NCBI GenBank assembly: GCA_963402885.1
Contig: OY727099.1
Span: 5,506,001-5,570,000 of the forward strand
Direction: 5' to 3'
Length of the DNA stretch: 64,000 bases
Source: Antedon bifida
Lineage: Eukaryota > Echinodermata > Crinoidea > Comatulida > Antedonidae
Positions 37,404 through 48,725 of the stretch are shown here, piece after piece. Positions within the stretch are counted from its first letter, which is position 1, and every line of letters starts with the position of its first letter. The notes below the pieces were generated by a model, which saw nothing but the letters and a program-made list of their open reading frames with translations, did not search any database and was not told where the DNA came from. Position numbers and translations under genes: made by a program.

Positions 37404-39659
37404 CGTAAGTAAGCTAACTGGAAGGCCTTAAAAATTAACATTAGTGGAATTTTGGTTTGCCATATCACTATCTACCTCACTACTACAACTATACATCCAA
37501 GCCACCATAACTACATCCAAACATTTTACACAAGAATTCACATTTCAAGAATTTCAGAAATAAAGTTTGTCATCAATTCCTTTAGGTCACATTGTTCTCT
37601 TCTTTAAAACTTTACATAACATCAATTGAATACAAGAACACATGACTGCTTTTCTGTTTCATACTTTCATGCCTAATTGGTTGTCTATTCGCATGTACGC
37701 AAGACAATTTTCAATTTACCAGAATAGGTTATTAACCATTTGAACTATTCATAATAGATTATTATTATTATGCTCAGGAGCATTTGCCTGGATGGTCTGT
37801 TTCCCCTTATAAATAATAGCTGACCAAGATATGAACTATGATATAATCACAGCTTTAGTGCAGAGTATGAGATCTACATCTACATCTAATAAACACTAAA
37901 TAATGCACTGTTCTAAACAAACATGTCCAAAAGTTTTTCCAAATCATAGACTGAAATAATTTTTCAATTTTTTCAATTTCAAAATATTTATTTCTCTTTA
38001 CTTTTTCTATGTACAAAGTGTGTGATAAAATAATTATGATATGAATGATATGTTTACATATTAACTTTATAATGTTATACTAAATCAAAATGCAAATTAC
38101 TGAAAAATGACAAAGCTGTGGGTGTCAGTGTCTGGATCTCAGGTAGATATGTCAATTAAAATAAGCAAAAAAACCATAAAATCAAAACAATAAAGTAAAA
38201 CAGCCAGAAGAATTTTCAGAGTTTTTGGGTAACACTAACCGTACTGTTATACTGTTACTACTTTGTACTGTTTTTAAAATATTTTCTGTATGTATTTATC
38301 TGGTGTGAAAAGATTGTTATCCCTTCTACATCCGGCCAGCACAACTACTTTTTGTTATAAGAAATTTGAGTACTTGCTTATTTGAGTATGCTAATTTATG
38401 AATACAAATATAGCTTAAAAGAACAGAAAATAAAAAATATTGTAATGACGTAGTATCAGATTTCAAAGTGTCAAAAATATTTGCTAACCCAACAACCGAT
38501 TCATAAACTTTCTCTTTTGATAACCAAACAGCTGACGAGACGATTCGGATGAGCGCAGATCAGAGAACAAGCCGCTAATTGTTTAATTAACTAGATCAAT
38601 CGGCGAAGTTAAACTGTAACAGAATAACATGATTACGTTGTCAAACTTCGCACTTTACAACCATTGTTCACAAATTTAAATCTTTTGAGAGATGGAATTG
38701 AGAGTTCTAATTCAACAGACAATCTATTTAGGAATCATGTCAAATTTATTCTAATGCAGTTACTGCAGTAATTACTTTATTTTTACTGCAATAAGATCTT
38801 AGTGTGTTTCAATGTAGAAGTTTATTAAGCATTAAACAGTGTGTATGATTACCCAGAAAAAACTTTCTAAATAATTGCAGTAAAACAGGTTTATACAGTA
38901 CAGTAAACAAAATGTAGTTACGACTACCAGTAACTGCAGTAACATCATTTTGACATGGTCCCTTATATACTGTACATCAGATAAATAAAACAGAAATTGT
39001 TATAGTTTTGTTTTAGGACCACTGTCTGTATAAAAAAGGTAGTACACTGTAGGATCATGTCATGAGAACACTTTTTATTTGGGTGGCCAAAGAGAATCGC
39101 AGAGATCATGTTCGGAGGATGTTTACTTTTTCAACATCGTAACAGACTAGACGCCTGAGATAAAAACAAAATTGAAACATCTAACATTAAAAAGTATCAC
39201 TTTAATATTTAGAATCTATTAAAAAAGACCTTGAACAAGGAACCCTACACTGAAAATCATTAGTGGCCGAGTTTGACAAAACATTGAAAATGAAAATTCT
39301 CTCAAGGTCTTTGTAAAGAGACAACAGTAACAATAGCTAAAGTATAAACAAAGCTACGCTACGGAACACCCATGCTCCAGTGCGGTGCTCAACACCAAAC
39401 GTGACAACTTTACACGATTTCCAATCCCTTTAGTTTAGCATCGGTGACTCCAAGGTGTTGGTCGGAGATTTATGAAATAATATACCAAAAGGAAAAGTTC
39501 CAATTTCATTTGAGAACTGCAAGATTGAAATAAGACCGTATATGTATTTTCTACCATAAACAAATTTTCAATTTTTATGGCATATGGTGTTTGGATTTGG
39601 TTACGATAATTTTTGGGGAGATATGGAATCATGCTGGTTAACTAGATTTGCGGTTCAAG

Positions 39660-40407
39660 CTTCTGTTTGTGGCGTCAAAGCTAAACAGAACTAATTTTAT
39701 TAGTAAGAATTAGCAATATTAAACAAATAAACATAATATGCTACATTGTAAATTTGACATACACCACATTCAATTCAAATATTGTATAAAGCACTGTGGC
39801 TATCTGAAGTACATGAGGGTGTGGCTCACTGATGATACCACTGATTTGGAGGGGTGTTGAAAGTTTTTGTTGCTTTTTGAAATATTATAAAAAGGCCTAT
39901 GCTGGTTTATGCAGGTATAAAAATAGACATATTATAGCTGATTTTGAATGGAGGGGTGTAGACAAGTTTTGGTTGCTTTTTTAGTTACTGTATGTTCTTT
40001 CCTTGGAGGGAGAAAGACCTATCCAGGTACAAATCTTCTGTTTGTGGCGTCAAAGCTAAACAGAACTAATTTTATTAGTAAGAATTAGCAATATTAAACA
40101 AATAAACATAATATGCTACATTGTAAATTTGACATACACCACATTCAATTCAAATATTGTATAAAGCACTGTGGCTATCTGAAGTACATGAGGGTGTGGC
40201 TCACTGATGATACCACTGATTTGGAGGGGTGTTGAAAGTTTTTGTTGCTTTTTGAAATATTATAAAAAGGCCTATGCTGGTTTATGCAGGTATAAAAATA
40301 GACATATTATAGCTGATTTTGAATGGAGGGGTGTAGAAGTTTTGGTTGCTTTTTTAGTTACTGTATGTTCTTTCCTTGGAGGGAGAAAGACCTATCCAGG
40401 TACAAAT
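39660..40407. repeat. near-perfect tandem duplication, 375 + 373 bp
   Basis: Copy 1 is 39660-40034 and copy 2 is 40035-40407. The only difference I see is loss of CA in copy 2 (GTAGACAAGTTTTGG versus GTAGAAGTTTTGG). Each copy holds two diverged family B arm pieces (GGAGGGGTG ... GGTTTATGCAGGTATAAA, and TTCCTTGGAGGGAGAAAGAC). The outer boundary runs on into AAGCTAGGCACAAAATAGAC, the family B terminus. The near-identity implies a recent duplication or an assembly haplotype error. Confidence 0.9.
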
Positions 40408-41390
40408 AAGCTAGGCACAAAATAGACACATTATAGAAATAAATTGTAAAGTTTACAGGCATTATTGAGTCATCCTGCACCATAAACAAGTTATTAGTTA
40501 TTCCCAAGACTTCCACCTACGCTTTTAAGTGGGTGTATCCCAAAACACTACAGTAATTAACATAAGCTATAGGCCCACAGATCAACACATTTAAATAATA
40601 TAGTTATTATCTGGGTCGGCCTGTACTAGTTCATTCTCGCTGATATCATCAAGCTTGCCTCTAAGCACCTCCTCATCATGTGATAGCACATGACATTTAC
40701 TTCATTAAGATAGTGTTCCATTGCCTTTAATTTCTCTGATAATGTTTCCAGATGCTCGTATCACATAGGTAGTAATAATGGATTTTAAAGTTTGTTGAAT
40801 CGAATTGTCTAAAAAAACACCAATATTAATGCTAACCATATGTTTGAATCATTACGGTGAAATTGGAAGAGGAGTTGACTTTAATTCCATATAAAAATCA
40901 TAATTGCATCCGTTTAAAATCATCAATTTCCCTTTTAATGTTATTTAAAATAAATACATTTAGATTAACTACTATCTTTTCTTATGTTCATTTCCAAATA
41001 TGGTGAGAAATAAAAATAGATGGGCGTTTTCAAAATTAAAAGAAAAGCAAAAGAGGAGAACAACAACAATTATGCAAACATAACACCTGTAAATGTTTTA
41101 ATCGATGTACAAGAAAACACAGGAAATGGGAAACTTCTATGAAATATTTTCCTGAATTATTTTGCATTTAGATGATAAATTAGAAGGGAAGGGGAGCATT
41201 TCCTGCCAACGCAAAACAAGGCAGTGGAGAAAACAGACAGGTGGAGACAGAAATAAACAGGTAGAAGAATAATGTACTATTCAGCAATACACAGACAAGA
41301 CACATGTCCAGAGAAAACTTCTTGCTCTACGAATATGGAATTAAAAATGAGCACATATTGTATGGATTGGAAAAATAGAATTGCACCAAG

Positions 41391-41586
41391 AGAAATGCAT
41401 GTCTAAAAGAGAAACGCCATGTCTAGAAAAGAAACGCCATGTCTAGAAAAGAAATGACATGTCCGGAAAAGAAACGCCATGTCTACGGTAGAAGAGAAAC
41501 GCCATGTCTACGGTAGAAGAGAAACGCCATGTCTACGGTAGAAGAGAAGCGTCAGGTCTAGAAAAGAAACGGCAGGTCTAGAAAAT
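41391..41586 (+). repeat. minisatellite, 20- and 25-bp units
   Basis: About eight or nine tandem units built on GAAACGCCATGTCTAGAAAA (20 bp). Three central units carry an alternative tail, CTACGGTAGAAGA. The last units drift to GCGTCAGGTCTAG and ACGGCAGGTCTAG. The two unit types are grouped and not interleaved. Confidence 0.85.
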
Positions 41587-43004
41587 GTAAATGCTCTGTG
41601 TGTCAAATTATGCTGCCCACTATGTCGACATATTTACAAATTATTTATTTAAAAAAAGGTTTTCTTGATTAACTTTTTAGTTTTAAGTCTAAAAATATCC
41701 AGAAGAGAATTCTGAACATGGCATTTCAAGTTAATACGTAACCATTTTTTGCGGGATTTTTTAATTGAAATAACTGATATTTTGTATAAACTTTGTGCTT
41801 AGAAATCTGCAATTAAACTCAAGAAAATATTCAAAGCATGGCATTTCATACGTCATTCACTTTACTACCTTATCAGCTAAATAACTATAAAAACTTTGAA
41901 CCTAAACTCTTTAATAAACTTCACAAGCTTAGCTTGTTACTGTTTGACAGACGTCATGGATATGAATGCTTTTATCTTAGCCTAGTTTACATACCCTTAC
42001 ATTTCTATGAATACACTTGTTTATACATTCTATTGTAGATTGGTTATGCAAACTTTCAATAACAAAAAAGCAAAACAATGAAATGTATTCACAAGCAGAA
42101 GAAACAGAATTGCATAGGCTAGAAATACATTACAGTATGACAGGAGATACATACCACAGATTGAATATGTTATTGATTAAAATTGATTTATACAGTATAG
42201 TAAATATTTTCATAAATATATCAATATAGAACTCTACATCTACCTCCTATAATGGCCAACATTTGGTTGGATCTCAAGAAGAAACTAACCCTATACAAAA
42301 CAAGTTAAAAACGAGTCTGTTTGTTCACACTGAAAAATGGTAAATGTCATCGGAAGATTTGACTATCTTTCGCACTTGGATATTTTCACGCAGATAGTTT
42401 TAATGAAATTTTACCAAAATTTAACTGTGATTTAATAAAAACAATGATTGACTAACATCATGTGTTAACATGAGTCACACGTTCGGATTGGACTTTTACA
42501 GAGACCATGGCAAGTTTTACTAGGCAGGCAGTGATCAGTAAAAGTAACTATTGTACTTGGTTAATTTAACCCAGTGTTTGGATTGGACTTTTCTTGGTGA
42601 CTTTAGCCGACCAAATTTAAGTCCAGTGCGATCAAGGCTTAGCAAAATGGATATTCCGTATTTTACATTCTTGATTTGTTCATTTTTCCAAACTGTAAAA
42701 CACTTTCCATAAACGGCTTCTGTTCATGTGGACAAGTACAGTGTAAACAAAAACATAAATATGATTTGCCTCGTCGCCTTTTCCGTTGACTTCTAATCTT
42801 GCCATTGATATATTCTTTTGTGTATTTAGTGCAAATGTTTTCACTGATCACATCCGATCAGGTGTGAAAACACTTACGCTATCAATTTAAATCGGGTAAT
42901 CAAAAATCAATAAATACGTTAGTAGTATGCCAAATCATGATATTAACAAGCTGGTGATAAAAGCCATTCAAAAAAGGGTCTCATTTCTGTATGTAATTTG
43001 AATG

Positions 43005-43072
43005 CAGTAGAACCGGTTTTAAGGGGACATCTTTAGGACCAAACAAAGTGTCCCCTTAAAGATGTATTGTCT
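43005..43072. repeat. pogo-like MITE fragment
   Basis: CAGTAGAACCGGTTTTAAGG is followed by GGACATC and the inverted block GTGTCCCCTTAAAGATG. It is the left end of the family seen at 9256 and 20292; the right end is absent. Confidence 0.55.
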
Positions 43073-43328
43073 CTAAAGAAAACATGAAAAATAAAGATTA
43101 ATAAAAAAAAGACTTTTAATAGGCCATTTCAAAATTTTAATACAAGTTAATCATTTGTAGAAAAAAAATAAAAAAGACAAAATAAACAGTTAAATTCAAC
43201 AACAAAAAATACTGACATCCAGTCAATTTGACTATTTTTTTTTTTTCTGGTAATTTTGTTTTTTTCGATCCAATTTTTTTTTTTCCTATTATGTGACATT
43301 AAAATGGTGAATAAATAAAAATAATAAA

Positions 43329-43759
43329 TTATATATATAATAATGTAATGAATTTAATTAGGTCATCATTAATGTGCTTCCAGGTCATTAACTGTGGCAA
43401 GTGGTACAAAGTCATACCCAATGTTAATTTTTTTTACACTGGGAAAATACGGTAATTCATATTCCATTGATGTACTTTTTAATTTAAATTTAAACAGGTT
43501 ATTAGATAATGGCTGAGTAATCTTTACACGGTAGTCTAGATCAAAGGGAACCCGCCGTCTGCGAGTGCATTTAAGGACAATGGCATTGTCAAAACTTACA
43601 TGTATACCAATGACAATATTAAATTGTATTCCTACACTACCATTGTTGCGTTCCCTTTCTGCAAGGAATGAATGGATAGGCGGGAAGAACAAAGAATATA
43701 TTTCTCTGGGCAATCTGCCGTCAAACAATGGAAAAGAAAACCTCACTTTATTATCATGC
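43329..43759 (-). pseudogene. TRAF-type MATH domain sequence with a frameshift
   Basis: Read from the acceptor-like TTGTCATCAG|GCATGAT, an open frame of about 130 codons runs to a TAA at 43369-43371. Segments in order match a TRAF/MATH beta-sandwich: IYSLFFPPIHS (family S-L-x-SPPFY), GSVGIQFNIVIG (HVGIFFVIMKG-like), FDNAI and VPFDLDYRVKI (PF-x-x-RVT), and KKINIGYDFVPLATVNDLE (MNI-x-SG-x-x-x-FV-x-L-x-x-L). The last strand (YVKDDTIFI in the family) is missing in frame, but one base over reads NDDLIKFI. This points to a single-base frameshift near 43371. No upstream start codon or other TRAF domain was found. It could be a decayed retrocopy, or one exon of an unseen gene carrying a sequencing error. 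It lies inside intron 1 of the EVA1C-like gene on the same strand. Confidence 0.55.
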
Positions 43760-44722
43760 CTGATGACAAGAATTTAGGGTAGAACACGACTGATCACAAC
43801 TTCTTTTTTTTTATTCGTAATGTATGTTAAACTACATATTTGGAAATAATTTTAAGTGAAAAAACTTAGTAGAAACTGAACAGTGATGATCGCATACAGA
43901 TTTCCGTGGTACGAACGACGAGCAACAATGTGCTAACACAGTATCGGTTAATTTTTTTTTTCTTGTATTGAAAGAACAACTTGTTATATCCTACACACAC
44001 TTTTAAGAAACAAAAAAAATGAACCAGCAACAAAAAAATTCCAATTTAATTATTTTTAGGGAGGCAATATATTTCAATAAATGAATGGACTAATTTAATT
44101 TGGTATTGATTGTACGTTAATTACATCATTGGTTTAAAACCTGTTACTGCATTAACTGTAGTAAGAATGTGGGTGGCATATTTACAGCATATTGGATTCC
44201 AAATAAAAACACATATATCACACAGCCATTTAAATACAAGATAAGAAAGTTTAACCAGACTTGCTTTTAGGCCACAGAAGAAGAAACATGTTGATAAGGA
44301 GAGCTAACCTGGGCCCAATTATGAACCATATGGTTAATATCAAAGTCAAGGGCAGAGAAAAACAATGATCCAACCCTTCCCTGTTGGATGTATGCATGTT
44401 TCCATGGTGATTGTTATTGAGAATGAGTTCACCATTTTTTAACAGAGTTTTTAATTTTAGCTATATTAAACATTGATGAATGACCATTCATTAAAAGATT
44501 TGTGTTAAATCTAAAATCAGTGGCGGATTCATTTAATATGTAGAAAACTGGGGTTGCATAAGTGGTATCTTTAGCATTTACTTTTCAAACAAAACAGGTT
44601 CCTTTCTCTATAGTATTATCGTAAGCCTACTACACCCCTCCCCAACATTCTATTTTGAATGAGCCTGTCACAAAGGTGGGTGTGGTCACTAACTAATGCA
44701 GTCTATGCGTGGAATGGAAGTA

Positions 44723-44899
44723 CAGTCAAGTCTCCCAATACCGGACCGAAATATGTCTGGTTTTCAGAATGTGTTTTTATTAATGGTAAAGAGGAATTTG
44801 GGATCTTTTGGACTTTGAGAAAATATTTGTTTCGGGAGAGTTTCTGGTTTTCAGAGAGTTCCTGCTTTTTAGAGAGTCCGGTATTGGGAAAGTTGACTG
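44723..44899. repeat. pogo/Tigger-like MITE, complete, TA target duplication
   Basis: A 177-bp element from CAGTCAAGTCTCCCAATACC to CCGGTATTGGGAAAGTTGACTG, with TA directly outside both ends (44721-44722 and 44900-44901). The CCGGAC motif after the end is like Tigger termini. Open frames of 90 and 74 codons on the two strands arise from the inverted repeat and are not genes. Confidence 0.8.
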
Positions 44900-45747
44900 T
44901 ACCACAAAAAGAAGCCCCCCGACTCACATAATTTTTGTAGGCATCCCAGATGTACAGTAATAGTACTGCACAAACATGAAAACTAATGTAATTCTATTAA
45001 CTGGGCTAAATACGAAATTAATTTAAAATTGAATGAAAACACAATGTACGAGGAATGATATCAGGTCAACATCAAAAACAGCAATTAAAATTTGGACATG
45101 AGATACCCCTACAGCAAAACAAACCTGTCATACTAAATTACTTTTGGAATGTCTCCAGCTATAGTAATGTTTTCAGAATGCTATGCACCAATATATAAAC
45201 TCTCACCTTTTAACATTCTACCACTTTAAGAGTTGTACCTATTAAAATTATGTATGACATTAGGTCAGAGAATAAAATTACACTAAATGTGATTTATGTA
45301 TTCAGAGTGTTTTGCAAGTACAGTACTTAAAGATCCTGCATGCTACAGTACAAACACAACAAGTGAATGTTTGTTTTTAGTTTACATTCAACTGTGCAGA
45401 GAGAAAATACAAAGCCTTAACCCATCTTTTATCCTAATAAAATATATATAGAAATTGTTATTCAAAAGCATTATTAAAAATGGGAGGTATTCATTCATTT
45501 GTCGCTATGACCTATGACCCAAATAGTTACATTAATTTGTACCTACAATAACAGGTAAGTCTAAGTGCAGATAGAAGACAAGCTGTAGGTTTAGTGCCCA
45601 ATCAGGCTTAAGTTATTTACAAATTAATTAATTAATTACCTAACTGTAATTTAGCGATAATAATTAGTCCATAAAAACCAACACATTTCTGAAACAGACT
45701 TTTCTGTCCGACTACTGTATATTAGTTCATACAGTATTATAAGCCCT

Positions 45748-45808
45748 CCATCTGGAGAGCACAGGCCATTGTCGGTTTATCCAAGTACATTATGCTAGGA
45801 GCGAAACA
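45748..45808 (+). repeat. foldback family B, arm fragment
   Basis: CCATTGTCGGTTTATCCAAG, then TATGCTAGGAGCGAAACAGA match the end of the family B right arm. The 5' part of the arm is missing. Confidence 0.55.
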
Positions 45809-47565
45809 GAACATGTTCCTGATTTTAATTTAATTTCTTATTTATACTCAACATACAGAGTAGTACACAACATCAATTAATTATACTAATAATCACATTA
45901 CTACAAAGTACAAGAATGTATATAATCTTATTTGTAGTAATTGGCAAAAGTATCTACACAAATTAGCAAACAATCGCAATTGATATTTTAACAGTATGGC
46001 CTTCTACAGTAATTAACATCTGTCCTCTTACATTTATGTCATAAATAAGAAAAGAGGAATACTTATGAATAACTTCTTCCTTTCTTTTTTTGAGCTGTAT
46101 CGTTCTTTTTGGAAAGAATAGAAGTATTGTTATTTTCATCCGGTTTTCTCGCTCACAATATCGTCCTAATCATGGAACACTGAAACCTTCCACAAAGTAT
46201 TAATTGAATTTGTCCTTGACCTAGTTAATAGCGCGTCATATTTCAAATCATAACTACAAACATAACCACGTTATTCTATACATTATTGAATTATGACAAA
46301 AGAGTCACTCTGTGACAATGTGTGTTATGATTATGGAATGACCTAAAGAACCTTTGCCATATGTCATGATCTGAAACAAATTTAGAAAACGTTCTGAGGC
46401 TAGTACTGGTAATAGTAAACAAGTTGCTTAAATTGATTTCCATTATTATATAATTCAATGATTTCCAAAATTTTTAATCAATCAACCAATCATTTACTTT
46501 TTTTCACAATATTTCAAAATTAGGACCTCTGAAAATGTACACTGTATACTATACTGTATAAATACAATACTGTAGGTAGTATCAGTAACTGTTAATTATC
46601 TAATGATTTGTAACCTTGTAGTATATAAACTATGACCTGTGAGTTAATGAATTTCCATATATGGAATAACTGCAGGTATTGTGCTCATCAATTAGAAGTT
46701 ATCTACTGTAATTAAAACACTTCAATTTATCTTGATTAAATTTCAAAGTTTGTGATTACCTCCCAGAAGAATAATCAACAATTATTTCAAGTTAATTAAA
46801 TAGTATTTAAGTAGACAATCATTATTATACTGTAGAAATATCAGTAAAGTTTTTTTCAGAGCATAAATAGTAGTCTAGTCTCAAAGATCAGAAAAAAAAT
46901 TGGGAGTATGTTTGGAGAAATGCGATAATGATAATGATATTCTATTATACTTTTTTTTTTCTTAAAGAAGAGAATGTCACTTTATCCATGTGTAATGGGC
47001 TGGTTACGCAAATCAGAAGATAACAGTTTTACAACAGTACTTTGCTTTTCCACTAAAGTTATACTTTTTTTTGTTAAATTGTAGAAAGATTGAAAATATA
47101 AGCATGAAATAAACCATATTAATGTCTACTAATACTATGGATTTAAAATTTGGTTTGTGAAAGAACCTAAAGTTAACACTTTCGAAAATGTATCACCTTT
47201 CCTAAGAATACAAATACAATGCTCATCTATAACAAATGTTCACTGACACTCAGTGCAAAACTGACAAAAAGCAGATAAATTGATGGCAGAGTGCATGCCT
47301 GTTATTGCTACAAAATGCAATGTTTTTCTCTTGTACATTTCAAGGGATTTCAAGGGCTTTACTGAAGATGGCCATTTAGTTCAAGATGAGTCACTAATTT
47401 GCATATTCTGCTCAGCAACACATTCGAATACATGATTAAATGCTATCAAGGCCTTGGAAACATATTAGATTTTTTTAATTGTGCATTTTTATATTTTTGT
47501 TTATACCCTTTATGAAAAAAACACAATTGTATAAAAAAAAAAAAATATACTGTAGGCCTATACAT

Positions 47566-47972
47566 TATGGGAAATCCAGTTTTTTAGTATCATATTTTAA
47601 AGTTTATTTTCAATACATATTTACAAAAACCTGTATGCAATTTTGTTGATGTTTAAAATTCAAAATTAATTCATTGTCGAAAGCTAATGCAGTTTTCATA
47701 AAGTAATAAAGCTTAAATAAAAGATGTCCAAAAAGTCTATAAAAATCAAAAATTCAATTTGACATAAAAATAAAGAAACCAATATGGGAAATCCAATTTT
47801 GCACGATCGTATTTTACAGTTTACTTTCAATACATATTTGCTAAACCTGTATAAAATTGTGTTCATTTTCAAAGGTTACTGTACAAGTTTCCATAAAGTA
47901 AAGCTTAAAGTTTCCAAAGCAGGTCTATTAAAACCAAAAATTTAATTTGACATAAAAATATAGAAACCAATA
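47566..47972 (+). repeat. diverged tandem duplication, unit about 200 bp
   Basis: TATGGGAAATCCA starts both units (47566 and 47783). Shared landmarks in order are TCGTATTTTACAGTTTACTT-like, TTCAATACATATTT, CCTGTAT, CCATAAAGTAAAGCTTAAA-like and TTTGACATAAAAATA-AGAAACCAAT. The copies differ by many substitutions and small indels, so this is much older than the 39.7 kb duplication. Confidence 0.75.
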
Positions 47973-48620
47973 AAAAGTATTTAATAAAAAGTCACAAACA
48001 AGCATGCAAGAAGCATGTGTAGTGATCATCAAATCAAATTAATCTTTACAAACAACAACCTCAAGCATATCACTAAATTGTCAAAAGAAACTGGTAAAGC
48101 AAAACAAAGAATTTAACTTTTCTTTGCATCGGACCAAACAAGCTAGCTAAGCCCCTGTACGTTGCTGGAGGCGCCAACTGGTGTATGCAAGATTGTCAAC
48201 AAGTTAGAAAGGATGTTTGAATTGCTGCTGCAAGTTGCTGCAATATTTAAACCCTGGTAGAAAGTTAGCAAAGTGCATTTTGTAAAGTTTAAAGCAATAA
48301 AGGAGACAAGTGAAATGTCATATTGAATGATGTCATATTAGTGGGCTTTCGATTTTTGTGACCAACGACGTATGTTTTGATGTGTTGACGGTGGTCGTCT
48401 GGACTTACAAATCTCCAAAACTGTAATAGACAGAGGAAACACGTCCTAACTCCCCCGGACACGCACAATGAATTAACATGACCTAACATTTTTCTAGGTT
48501 ATCACAAATTGAAAGGTCCCTATTATTATTACATAGAACATACTGTAATGCCTCCACGAATACTGTATAATATTTAAAGATGCATAATTGGTATTCAAAT
48601 GGACTGTACTGTACCATTTA

Positions 48621-48725
48621 TGGAGAGGGGTGTTCAATGAATTTTCTATATTTCAAGTATATCTCGCTCCTCGTGGAGAATATGACATGTATCGGTTCAT
48701 CCATGTAAGCTAGGCACGAAATAGA
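48621..48725 (+). repeat. foldback family B, single arm
   Basis: GGAGAGGGGTGTTCAATGAA, TCAAGTATATCTCGCTCCTC, GTATCGGTTCATCCATGTAA and GCTAGGCACGAAATAGAC follow the family B right-arm order. A further fragment at 49032-49066 repeats TTGGTTTATCCGGGTAAG...CACAAATAGAC. Confidence 0.7.

Noticed and set aside
43565..43777. 70-codon plus-strand open frame
   Set aside because: It is the antisense shadow of the MATH-like sequence, which has the recognisable protein pattern.
44659..44931. Overlapping open frames on both strands (90 and 74 codons)
   Set aside because: They are produced by the inverted repeats of the pogo-like MITE at 44723-44899.
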